Shown here piece after piece: positions 27,795 through 35,928 of a DNA stretch of 56,947 bases. The notes beneath the pieces are model-generated. The model was given only the letters and a program-made list of their open reading frames with translations, did no database searches and was not told the origin of the DNA. The stretch is from Candidatus Gastranaerophilales bacterium (lineage in GTDB: Bacteria > Cyanobacteriota > Vampirovibrionia > Gastranaerophilales > Gastranaerophilaceae). The first letter of the stretch is position 1. Each line of letters starts with the position of its first letter. Made by a program: the position numbers and the translations under genes. The stretch lies in NCBI GenBank assembly GCA_944324455.1, contig CALUWJ010000010.1, positions 1 through 56,947 on the forward strand, given 5' to 3'.

Positions 27795-28556
27795 TTTTGT
27801 CGGATAGGTTTGTAGTGATTTACTGCTGTCGTTTGTTCACTTAATTGTCTTTTGTGCCTCAAGGGTATTTTCAATCTGTAAAACTTGTTTTTATTAAGGG
27901 GTTATGGCATTGTTTGTAGTACGGACTTCGTGCTTTGCGCCAAGCTCCACGCTCCTGCATGTTCCTGTGGAATTTGCGCAACGCAAATTCTTACGTCACT
28001 TTAGTCCAGTGTCGGGCTGTCTGTCAAAACTCAACGTTTTGACATCACGCCCTCACATCCTTTTGCTTCTTTGTTTTCGCCTAACTCCGTCGGAGCAAGG
28101 CTCAAACTGCAGAAGTTCTCCACACACCTATGCCTTCGCTTTGCTCGCTAAGTTCGCCCTGCGAACTAGAGCTCGCTTAACTCAGGTACGGTATCCGCAC
28201 TTGGCAAGAGCTCCACGCTCCTGCATGTTCCTGTGGAATTTGCGCAACGCAAATTCTTACGTCACTTTAGTACGGACTTCGTGCTTTGCGCCAAGCCAAG
28301 TTTGGCTAGGCTCAAACTTCGAAAGGTACGGTATCCGCACTTGGCAAGAGCTCCACGCTCCTGCCTGCGTGCTCCACACACCTATGCCTTTCTCGTTTTC
28401 GCTAAGTCCAGTCGGACTATTGCTCAAACTTCGAAAGGTACGGTATCCGCTCTGTCCGCCAGTCCTCAACGGACTGCCGTCACGAGCTCCACACACCAAT
28501 GCCTTTCTCGTTTTCGCTAAGTCCAGTCGGACTATTACTCAAACTTCGAAAGGTAA
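27795..28556 (+). repeat. Large G+C-rich island of hairpin-module repeats
   Basis: No credible gene lies here. Segments repeat internally: about 27943-28003 recurs at 28208-28268; about 28185-28223 recurs at 28325-28363; and about 28373-28451 recurs in part at 28489-28555. Between them are short hairpins: GAATTTGCG/CGCAAATTC (27970-27990 and 28236-28256), TGTCAAAAC/GTTTTGACA (28022-28044), CTCC/GGAG (28085-28095), AGTTCGC/GCGAACT (28151-28167), AGCCAA/TTGGCT (28294-28307), AGTCC/GGACT (28405-28418 and 28520-28533) and CAGTCC/GGACTG (28460-28476). The flanks match between modules but the stems differ. The long open frames across the island have no protein character. Confidence 0.8.
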
Positions 28557-28656
28557 ACAAATATAAATTTTTTTGAAAATTTTCTTATTTTATTGTTATT
28601 CATTGTATAATTTAGCTATAATATGCATTGTATAGTGCTTTATTTATACAAAAATT

Positions 28657-29304
28657 ATGGAGAATACAAATTTGTTTGATTTTAATTGTGATGCAGCACA
28701 ATCCTATGGAATTTATAAAAATGATTTAGAGCTTGAAATGGCAAAATATGCAAGCTCAATTAATATTTCAGCAGGTTTTCATTCAGGTGACCCTATGAAA
28801 ATAAGAGCTGCTCTATTATTTGCAAAAGACAATAATATTGCGCTTGGAGCGCACATTGGCTATCCTGATATTCAAGGTTTTGGTAAAAGAAAAATGGATT
28901 TATCAAAAGAAGAATTGGAAGCTGTTGTGATTTATCAAGTTGGGGCAATTGTCGCTTACGCAAAAACTTATGACCTTGAAATTGAACAAGTAAGATGTCA
29001 TGGCGCTTTGAAAGATACGCTCAATTCAAATGAAGAAGATGCTTCAGTTATTGTTGAAGCTATTAAAAAAATTAGTCCTTGGCTTAATTTAATTGTTCAA
29101 AAACCTGAAACTAAGGATTTTGTTCAAAGTTTAGGGCTGAAATCTGCTTATGAACTAGATTATTTTGAAGAAATTTTATTAAATAAAGATATTCAAAATA
29201 AGCCCGATACAATACATTTTAGGACTCTTGAAGATATTAAAAAAGCTTATGAAATCATAAAACCCACTCCAATTAATTATAATAGAGTTCAAGAACAAAT
29301 TTAA
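28657..29304 (+). CDS. LamB/YcsF family protein (PxpA-like)
   Basis: A 215-residue protein. FDFNCDAAQSYGIYKNDLEL, NISAGFHSGDPMKIRAAL, IALGAHIGYPDIQGFGKRKM and RCHGALKD follow the LamB/YcsF family, whose best-known member is PxpA, subunit A of 5-oxoprolinase. It is shorter than the usual 245-255 residues, with a reduced C-terminus. The PxpB and PxpC partners are absent. RCHGALKD differs from the common KPHGALYN, so catalytic equivalence is not assured. It is followed 11 bp later by yvcK. Confidence 0.75.
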   Translation: MENTNLFDFNCDAAQSYGIYKNDLELEMAKYASSINISAGFHSGDPMKIRAALLFAKDNNIALGAHIGYPDIQGFGKRKMDLSKEELEAVVIYQVGAIVAYAKTYDLEIEQVRCHGALKDTLNSNEEDASVIVEAIKKISPWLNLIVQKPETKDFVQSLGLKSAYELDYFEEILLNKDIQNKPDTIHFRTLEDIKKAYEIIKPTPINYNRVQEQI

Positions 29305-29315
29305 AAGGCGAAGTA

Positions 29316-30656
29316 ATGAAAATTTTTGATAAAAAAGTTAAAATCCCAAAAGATGCAATATGGTTAGTTCCGGGGCTAAGAGTTAAACGCTGGTTTGCTT
29401 TATCTGTTACAGGTTCTGTTTTAGCTGCAATAGGTGCTACTTTTATATTTAAATTAGAGCCTTTGTATTATATTGTTAAAACTGCAAAAGAATTATTCCA
29501 TGTTGTGCCTCCTGAGCCAATCGGGGTTTTATTTGTTTTTGTCGGAGCGGTTTTATTTCTTTTAGCTTGGAAAAAAACAAATCTTTCAATGATGGATGTG
29601 AATGATGTTAATCAATTAAGAAAAAAAGACTCTATGGGTGAAGTTTTATATAGAAGAATGAAACTTAACCACGGACCTAAAATTGTTGCAATAGGCGGCG
29701 GTACAGGTCTTTCTATGTTACTTCGCGGAATTAAAAAAATTACAAATAACATTACTGCTGTTGTAACAGTTGGTGATGACGGCGGTTCATCAGGAAGATT
29801 AAGAGAGCAAATGGGAGTTTTGCCTCCGGGAGATATAAGAAACTGTATTGCTGCTCTAGCTGATGATGATGATATTGTTACAAAATTATTTCAATATCGT
29901 TTTAAAACAGGTGAAGGGCTTGAAGGCCACAGTTTCGGTAATTTATTTATTACTGCAATGACTGCCATTTGCGGTGATATGATTTCAGCTATTAAAGAAT
30001 CATCTAAAGTTCTTTTAATTAGAGGCAGAGTACTGCCTGCAACTTGTGATGATATGAAATTATATGCAAAAATGGAAGATGATTCCATTGTTCGAGGTGA
30101 AAGCAATATACCTGAAGCAGGTAAAAAAATCATGCAATTATGTTGCGAGCCTGCGAATTGCAAACCAATTCCAGAAGTAATTGATGCTATAAATAATGCT
30201 GATTTAATAATTATGGGTCCAGGCAGCTTATATACATCTGTTATTTCAAATTTTTTAGTAAAAGATATTACAAGAGCTATTTGGCATGCTAAAGCTAAAA
30301 AAATATATGTATGTAATGCAATGACACAAGTGGGCGAAACTGATAATTATTCTGTTTCAGACCACGTTAAAACAATATTTGACCATGTAAGACTTGATGA
30401 TATTGATGATTCAAATAAAAACTTCTTTGATGCGGTATTAGTAAATAATACTATGCCAAGAAACTTAGCAGAAAAATATGAACAAGCAGGCTCTCTGCCT
30501 GTTGAGATTGATATATCAGAATTAAGAAGATTAGGGGTAGAAGTAGTTCAAAGAAGCCTATTAGAAGATAATAAAGAGGGTTTAGTGCGCCATAATTGTT
30601 CTAAAGTGGCTCGTGCAATTTATTTCTGGTATAAAAAAACAACTAAAAAGAAATAG
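29316..30656 (+). CDS. yvcK: YvcK/CofD-like gluconeogenesis factor with N-terminal membrane anchor
   Basis: A 446-residue protein. Two hydrophobic segments (about residues 24-43 and 63-82) precede the YvcK domain, which starts KIVAIGGGTGLSMLLRGIKK and includes TVGDDGGSSGRLREQMGVLP, PGDIRNCIAALA and MGPGSLYTSVISNFLV. YvcK proteins bind UDP-sugars and link carbon metabolism to cell-wall synthesis. The membrane anchor is an addition relative to Bacillus YvcK and resembles the longer cyanobacterial form. A hairpin, GCTCTT/AAGAGC (30665-30680), separates it from panB. Confidence 0.88.
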   Translation: MKIFDKKVKIPKDAIWLVPGLRVKRWFALSVTGSVLAAIGATFIFKLEPLYYIVKTAKELFHVVPPEPIGVLFVFVGAVLFLLAWKKTNLSMMDVNDVNQLRKKDSMGEVLYRRMKLNHGPKIVAIGGGTGLSMLLRGIKKITNNITAVVTVGDDGGSSGRLREQMGVLPPGDIRNCIAALADDDDIVTKLFQYRFKTGEGLEGHSFGNLFITAMTAICGDMISAIKESSKVLLIRGRVLPATCDDMKLYAKMEDDSIVRGESNIPEAGKKIMQLCCEPANCKPIPEVIDAINNADLIIMGPGSLYTSVISNFLVKDITRAIWHAKAKKIYVCNAMTQVGETDNYSVSDHVKTIFDHVRLDDIDDSNKNFFDAVLVNNTMPRNLAEKYEQAGSLPVEIDISELRRLGVEVVQRSLLEDNKEGLVRHNCSKVARAIYFWYKKTTKKK

Positions 30657-30695
30657 GATAGAATGCTCTTATAAAAGAGCGAAAATTTTGATGGT

Positions 30696-31532
30696 ATGAG
30701 AAAAAGTATTCAAAAAATACAAAATTTCAAAAAAGAGGGTAAAAAAATAACGGTTTTGACCGCTTATGATTATTCTACGGCAAAATATATAGACCAAGCG
30801 GGCGTGGATATGATTTTAGTAGGCGATTCATTAGCTCAAGTTGCCCTTGGATACGAAAATACCACTGATATTGGCATGGATGAAATGATAGTGTTTACAA
30901 AAGCTGTATCCAGAGGGGTTGAAAATGCGCTATTAATCGCCGATATGCCTTTTATGAGTTTTCAAATAGATAAAAATGAAACAATGAAAAATGCCTGCAA
31001 ATTAATTAAAGCAGGCGCAAATGCTGTTAAAATGGAAGGAATATCCGATTATTTAATTGATACCATTAAACATCTAACTCAAAATGGTATTCCTGTTATG
31101 GGGCATTTGGGTTTTACTCCTATGAGCATAAATTCTTTGGGCGGTCATAAAATTCAGGGAAAAGACGCCGATAGAACTATTGATATTTTAAAAGATGCAC
31201 TAAGATTGCAAAATGCGGGTTGTTTTGCAATTGTTTTAGAATTAATGCCCCTGCAATCAAGCCAGTTTATTTCTCAAAGATTAAGAATTCCAACAATAGG
31301 AATTGGCGGAGGAAAATTCTGTGATGGACAAGTATTGGTTTCTGATGATATGCTTGGAAAATATGACAGATTTAAACCAAAATTTGCTCGTCAATATTCA
31401 AGTTTAAAAGATATAATATTAAATGTAGCAAAAGCATATTGCCAAGACGTTGAAAATGGGGTATTCCCCAGTATCAAAGAGTCTTTTTCACTAGATATTA
31501 AGGAGATAGAAAAACTTGAAAATTATAGATAA
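30696..31532 (+). CDS. panB: 3-methyl-2-oxobutanoate hydroxymethyltransferase
   Basis: A 278-residue PanB. Motifs: TVLTAYDYSTAKYIDQAG, the metal-site VGDSLAQVALGYENT, IADMPFMSF, AVKMEG, MGHLGFTPMS and IPTIGIGGGKFCDGQVLV. It adds a hydroxymethyl group to alpha-ketoisovalerate using methylene-tetrahydrofolate, the first step to pantothenate and coenzyme A. The next gene, panC, starts within its last 17 bp, so the two are translationally coupled. The ribosome-binding site before panB is weak. Confidence 0.96.
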   Translation: MRKSIQKIQNFKKEGKKITVLTAYDYSTAKYIDQAGVDMILVGDSLAQVALGYENTTDIGMDEMIVFTKAVSRGVENALLIADMPFMSFQIDKNETMKNACKLIKAGANAVKMEGISDYLIDTIKHLTQNGIPVMGHLGFTPMSINSLGGHKIQGKDADRTIDILKDALRLQNAGCFAIVLELMPLQSSQFISQRLRIPTIGIGGGKFCDGQVLVSDDMLGKYDRFKPKFARQYSSLKDIILNVAKAYCQDVENGVFPSIKESFSLDIKEIEKLENYR

Positions 31533-32358
31533 CATTAAGGAATTAAAAGAAGAAATTAAAAAATTACAAGGCTCAATTGGGCTTGTGCCTACTATGGGTG
31601 CTTTGCATAACGGTCATAAATCTTTAATTGATAGAGCAATAAAAGAAAATGATAACGTTATTGTTTCTATATTTGTTAATCCAATTCAGTTTTGTGCTGG
31701 CGAAGATTTGGATAAATATCCAAGACAACTAAAAAAAGACGCTGAGCTTTGTGAAAATGCTGGTGTAAAAATTGTTTTTGCGCCAAAAGTCAGCGAAATG
31801 TATCAAGAGGATAAAAATAATTTAACTTTAATTTGTCCATCTTATTCGATTGTAGATAAATTATGCGGAAAATCTCGTCCTGGGCATTTTGATGGGGTAT
31901 GCAGCGTTGTTGCAAAATTATTTAATTTAACAAAAGCTACTAGAGCTTATTTTGGGCAAAAAGACGCTCAACAATTATTTATTATTCAAAAAATGGTTAG
32001 AGATTTAAATTTTGATATTGAAATTGTTTCTTGTCCAATTGTAAGAGAGGCTGATAATCTTGCACTATCAAGCAGAAACAAATATTTGACTGATAATGAA
32101 AGAAAAATTGCACTTAATATTTCAAAAGCTTTATTTGAAGCAAAGAGATTATATAAAGAGGGCACTTTAACAAAAAGAGCGATAATAGATAATTCTTTGA
32201 AACTGATGGCAGATTTAGATGTGGAATACATTGAATTTGTTGATAAAAATACATTTATAGAACAAGAAGAAATAAACAATGACACGCTTATTTTAATTGC
32301 AGCAAGAACTCCTGAAACAAATACAAGATTAATCGATAATATTTTATTATGGGAATAA
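31516..32358 (+). CDS. panC: Pantothenate synthetase
   Basis: A 280-residue PanC with GLVPTMGALHNGHKSLIDRA (the HxGH nucleotide motif appears as HNGH), VSIFVNPIQFCAGEDLDKYP, RPGHFDGVCSVVAKLF, YFGQKDAQQL and ALSSRNKYL. It joins pantoate and beta-alanine using ATP. The start is a TTG with AGGAGA nine bases upstream, inside the 3' end of panB. The neighbouring downstream membrane protein overlaps its last 10 bp. Confidence 0.95.
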   Translation: MKIIDNIKELKEEIKKLQGSIGLVPTMGALHNGHKSLIDRAIKENDNVIVSIFVNPIQFCAGEDLDKYPRQLKKDAELCENAGVKIVFAPKVSEMYQEDKNNLTLICPSYSIVDKLCGKSRPGHFDGVCSVVAKLFNLTKATRAYFGQKDAQQLFIIQKMVRDLNFDIEIVSCPIVREADNLALSSRNKYLTDNERKIALNISKALFEAKRLYKEGTLTKRAIIDNSLKLMADLDVEYIEFVDKNTFIEQEEINNDTLILIAARTPETNTRLIDNILLWE

Positions 32359-33278
32359 TTAAAAAAATAATGTCTATATTTTTTCAAACATTAAAATTTT
32401 TGATGTTTGTTTTAGCTTTTCTTTATTTTTTTATTTGGATTACTCAGATATTTGCGATTGATTTATATGAAAAATTAAATGGTATCTTTGGGTTTTTGCC
32501 TGATTATTTTGATGAAATAATTGGTGTTGATATTGTAATAAATGGTGAATTTTATTCACTGGGCTATATTTATTGTGCTTTATTTTTAATTGTAGCAGCT
32601 TTAATTTTAACATTGCTTACAAAAGAACCGATAAATGAAACAAATATAGAAGAAAATATAAAAGAAGAAAAAATTGAACCTAAAAAAAATGTTGTTTTAG
32701 AAAAAACAGAAAAAAAAGAGCCAAAAATTATAAAGCAAAAAAAAGAAGAAAAAATTAATTTTTTCTTTGCGCTATTTGAATTTAAACTAAAATATACGGA
32801 TGAGAATGAAAAATCATATACTGATATTAAAAAATTAAAGAAAGAATATTCAAAAATAATTGAGCGGAAATTAAATGAAAAATATTCTTCAAATTTAAAA
32901 TTTTTTACATCCGATAAAGTATTTTTTATTTGTAATGATTTTTCTTTAATAAATTCAATCGTTAGTGATATTTTAAGATTATATGAAGTTATAGAAAATA
33001 TAGACAGGCAAAAATCAATTGAAACAAATTATTTATTTACGTTGTATGCTTCTTTAAAAAATACCGATATAAAGGAAAATTTAAAGATATTACACAAAAT
33101 AAATGAATATAAAAATTTAAATAAAGTTGTAATTAACCATGATGTTTATTTAAAATACTGGGATTTAAAAAATAAAATTTTTGATTTTAAACCAATGGAT
33201 AATGTAAAACTATTAAACATAAATTCAACAATTAAAACCTTAGAGGTTGATTTATATTATATTAAAAATATTATTTAA
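32349..33278 (+). CDS. Membrane protein of unknown function with charged linker
   Basis: A 309-residue protein. Two hydrophobic segments (about residues 14-35 and 72-92) are followed by a Lys/Glu-rich low-complexity linker (about 97-140). A soluble C-terminal domain includes FFFALFEFKLKYTDENEKS and a helical region. Overlap with panC suggests co-transcription but no metabolic tie is evident. It is A/T-rich and fast-evolving in look. The last 8 bp overlap the convergent prepilin gene. The family is unknown. Confidence 0.6.
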   Translation: MGIIKKIMSIFFQTLKFLMFVLAFLYFFIWITQIFAIDLYEKLNGIFGFLPDYFDEIIGVDIVINGEFYSLGYIYCALFLIVAALILTLLTKEPINETNIEENIKEEKIEPKKNVVLEKTEKKEPKIIKQKKEEKINFFFALFEFKLKYTDENEKSYTDIKKLKKEYSKIIERKLNEKYSSNLKFFTSDKVFFICNDFSLINSIVSDILRLYEVIENIDRQKSIETNYLFTLYASLKNTDIKENLKILHKINEYKNLNKVVINHDVYLKYWDLKNKIFDFKPMDNVKLLNINSTIKTLEVDLYYIKNII

Positions 33279-33954
33279 CTCTTGTAATTCCAAAAGGAAC
33301 AATAAAAGTATCTTTTGTAAAAATGCCTTCGCTGTTTATATATGAATATAAAATATATCCGCAAGCATTACTAACCGTTCTTGTGTCAGAGCTTGGTAAA
33401 AGCCCTTCTTCTGCATTTGGAGAGCCATCGTCTTCTTGGCTTTCATCCTCATTATTTTTTGTATTTTCAATTTGAGCATACTTATCATCTTTTGAAAGAT
33501 ATTCTTTAGTTAAAACGTTTAATGAACAGGTATTATCATAAACAAAAGCAGCTTTGATTTTTGGTACAAAAAACGCACATTGCGGGTCTAAGGATGAATT
33601 TATGTAGTCTTTAATTCCTTCAGTACTTATTAAAATTTCAGAACAATCTATGGGTTCTCCATCTAAATATTTAACAAAATAATTTCTTAAATCCACAGCG
33701 TCAACTAATGTATCGCCGTTTTCATCTTTAAGATTTCTTAAATCGCTATTTACACTGTTATTTATTAAAACATTTTGAAGGGTTGTTATGATTGTTGAAT
33801 AAAAATCTTGACTGACTACAATTGTTTGTTTTCTTTTTATTGTATCAACATTAACACTGGTGGCAATTGTAAGCACTGAAACTAAACCTATAACAGCTAA
33901 AACTATTAAAGATTCTGCAATGGTAAATGCTTTTTTCTTTTTAAAATCAAACAT
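33271..33954 (-). CDS. Prepilin-like protein (type IV pilin/pseudopilin)
   Basis: A 227-residue protein with a class III prepilin start: a short basic leader MFDFKKKKA, then FTIAESLIVLAVIGLVSVLT, with Glu at position +5 after the predicted cleavage before Phe. The head is soluble, with Cys pairs and an acidic Asp/Glu/Ser loop near 170-185, and ends CGYILYSYINSEGIFTKDTF. It is convergent to the 309-aa membrane protein and divergent from three similar genes to its right. It probably is a minor pilin of a type IV or type II secretion-like machine. Confidence 0.78.
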   Translation of the reverse strand: MFDFKKKKAFTIAESLIVLAVIGLVSVLTIATSVNVDTIKRKQTIVVSQDFYSTIITTLQNVLINNSVNSDLRNLKDENGDTLVDAVDLRNYFVKYLDGEPIDCSEILISTEGIKDYINSSLDPQCAFFVPKIKAAFVYDNTCSLNVLTKEYLSKDDKYAQIENTKNNEDESQEDDGSPNAEEGLLPSSDTRTVSNACGYILYSYINSEGIFTKDTFIVPFGITRVK

Positions 33955-34031
33955 TTTATACCTATTAAATACCCAAGTATATTTTTACACAAAATCGGAT
34001 TTCACTGTTCATATAAATAGAGGACTTGGAA

Positions 34032-34059
34032 TTGAATATTAAAAGCTAATTGATATAAT
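34032..34059 (+). promoter_or_regulatory. Promoter of the second prepilin gene, possibly leaderless
   Basis: TTGAAT (34032-34037), a 16-bp spacer, and TATAAT (34054-34059). The GTG at 34066 lies at the expected transcription start and no Shine-Dalgarno site is seen. Confidence 0.5.
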
Positions 34060-34065
34060 AATTTT

Positions 34066-34698
34066 GTGGATATATCTAAATTTAAAAAAAGAGCTTTTAC
34101 ACTAACTGAAACCTTGGTTATACTTTTAATCATGGCAATTATTTTTGCCATTTATATGTCAGTATATTCAGTGCCAAACCCGACAAAAGAAGGTTGGACT
34201 ACGATTTCAGAAAAAACAGAAATAGCACTTGAACAAGCAAGTACGGGAATTTTATTAAATAATTGTATATATGATGATTATAAAAAAATGAGGGATTCAA
34301 AAGGATATTTTTCAATTGAAGATAAAAATATCGAAAAAAGATTTTCGGATTTATATAAAAGATATCTTCAAGATGTGGATATTAATATAGATTCTACAAA
34401 TGAGTATTTTTCAAAAAACATTAAAGGTGCCAAAAAAGAACTCTCGAATGTACCATTAAAAGATTTATATAACAATTTCTTTTTAATACAAGATGGAGTT
34501 TTAGTTGGCTTTAGATTATATAACTCTTGCTCTGCCACCGAAAAATTAACCTCTCCTGCAGGCTATAACGGAGTTTATGAAACAAATGATATATGCGGTT
34601 CTATATTTTATGATGTAAATTCATACGCAAAACCGAATAAATTGGGATTAGATCAGCATATTGTGGCAATATATAGTAGAGGGCTTAAATATGATTAG
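34066..34698 (+). CDS. Prepilin-like protein
   Basis: A 210-residue protein starting at GTG. The leader MDISKFKKRA is followed by FTLTETLVILLIMAIIFAIY, with Glu at +5. The C-terminal part has CGSIFYDVNSYAKPNKLGLD, a variant of a motif shared with the two genes after it. It is first of three co-directional prepilin genes, with the following start 19 bp after its stop. Type IV pilus, pseudopilus and competence pilus are all compatible; none of the assembly ATPases is in this window. Confidence 0.75.
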   Translation: MDISKFKKRAFTLTETLVILLIMAIIFAIYMSVYSVPNPTKEGWTTISEKTEIALEQASTGILLNNCIYDDYKKMRDSKGYFSIEDKNIEKRFSDLYKRYLQDVDINIDSTNEYFSKNIKGAKKELSNVPLKDLYNNFFLIQDGVLVGFRLYNSCSATEKLTSPAGYNGVYETNDICGSIFYDVNSYAKPNKLGLDQHIVAIYSRGLKYD

Positions 34699-34717
34699 TA
34701 ATAATAAAGGAGATAAA

Positions 34718-35272
34718 ATGAAATATAAAAAGGCTTTTACAATGGCGGAAGCTATTTTAGTAATGACCATTTTGGGTATAATTGCAACAATTATGATAAC
34801 ATCATTGAAACCTGCTCAATTTAAAGATAAAGGTTTTTCAATTATGGCAAATAAAGTTTTAACCGAAATTGATACAACAATGACTCAAATTCTTGTTAAT
34901 GATTCAAAATACGGTAAATTAACAAATTTAATTGATGGTGCCGTAATGTTTAGTTTTTCGGAAGTTGATAAAGCTGATAATTTGAAAAATTTATTTAAAA
35001 AATATTTAACTACTACAAGAAAAGATGTAACAGATACAGAATGTGCCGTAGATACTACTTTTTATTTTGCTTTAAAAGATGGAGCATGCATGGGTGTTAA
35101 AATGGGAAAAGTTGACACAGCTGCTACAATTTTCCCTGGAGAAGATACAACCACAGATGTTGCAGCAGAATATGGAATTATTAAATTTGATATCAACGGA
35201 GCAGAAGAACCTAATGCTGTGGGTAAAGACCAATTTTTACTTCCTATAGGGCCTGATGGCATAATGTATTAA
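34718..35272 (+). CDS. Prepilin-like protein
   Basis: I set the start at the ATG at 34718, with AAAGGAGA upstream, giving 184 residues. The alternative 203-residue reading adds sequence overlapping the previous gene. The leader MKYKKA precedes FTMAEAILVMTILGIIATIM. The C-terminus reads YGIIKFDINGAEEPNAVGKD then QFLLPIG, matching its neighbours. Together the D-[IV]-N-G-x5-P-N-x2-G-x-D pattern may bind a metal such as calcium, as in other pseudopilins, but that is inference. Confidence 0.78.
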   Translation: MKYKKAFTMAEAILVMTILGIIATIMITSLKPAQFKDKGFSIMANKVLTEIDTTMTQILVNDSKYGKLTNLIDGAVMFSFSEVDKADNLKNLFKKYLTTTRKDVTDTECAVDTTFYFALKDGACMGVKMGKVDTAATIFPGEDTTTDVAAEYGIIKFDINGAEEPNAVGKDQFLLPIGPDGIMY

Positions 35273-35285
35273 ATAGGGTTTAAAA

Positions 35286-35828
35286 ATGGCAAAAAGTGCT
35301 TTTACTTTATTTGAAGCTATGGTGGCAATGATTGTAGCAGGAACTATAGTCACTGTTTTATTTATAGCGTTTAAACCGGGTAATGTAAAACAAGAGGCAT
35401 TGCAAAAAGCGGGATTGGTGCTATATCGTCATATTGATTTTGCAACCAATCAAATAATTATTAAAAATTCTCCTACATATTCTCTGGATAACGTAAAAGC
35501 GCTTGATGGCACAAGCTGTTCTATTACAAAAGAAGATGATGCAAAATGTTTTTTAGGGTTATATAAAAAATATTTAATCGTAAAAAGAAGTGATAGCGCA
35601 ATTGTTGATGGCGAAGTAACTTTAAGAAATAATGCCGCTTTTAAAATAGAATTAAATGGAGATTGCACTCAAGAAGCCACAGGCTTATATAATCCCATGC
35701 TTCCTAATACCACTGTGGCTCAAAAAAGCTGCGGATTAATATATTTTGACGTAAATGGCGCTGAATCCCCAAATATTTTGGGAGTTGATAAATACATTAT
35801 TTCAATAGGAAAGTTAGGATTAAGATAA
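35286..35828 (+). CDS. Prepilin-like protein
   Basis: A 180-residue protein with leader MAKSA and FTLFEAMVAMIVAGTIVTVL; Glu sits at +5. It carries CGLIYFDVNGAESPNILGVD at the C-terminus, close to the preceding gene, and extra cysteines in the head. The short 13-bp gap indicates one transcript with the prior prepilin. Likely a minor pilin or pseudopilin paralogue. Confidence 0.77.
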   Translation: MAKSAFTLFEAMVAMIVAGTIVTVLFIAFKPGNVKQEALQKAGLVLYRHIDFATNQIIIKNSPTYSLDNVKALDGTSCSITKEDDAKCFLGLYKKYLIVKRSDSAIVDGEVTLRNNAAFKIELNGDCTQEATGLYNPMLPNTTVAQKSCGLIYFDVNGAESPNILGVDKYIISIGKLGLR

Positions 35829-35928
35829 TTTCATCTAATTAGATGATTTAATCTTAATAATATTAAAGCATAATCTTATACAATCGATAGCTAAGACAAT
35901 ACTAAAATTTGTCAAAGCAAGGATTAAA

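Noticed and set aside
27900-28556. CRISPR array
   Set aside because: Repeat units are of unequal length, with no regular spacer size and no cas genes nearby.
27904-28566. A 220-codon open frame across the large repeat island, plus other frames over the same bases
   Set aside because: The composition is unlike real proteins here, repeats fall in different frames at different copies, and no ribosome-binding site is present. The openness follows from higher G+C content.
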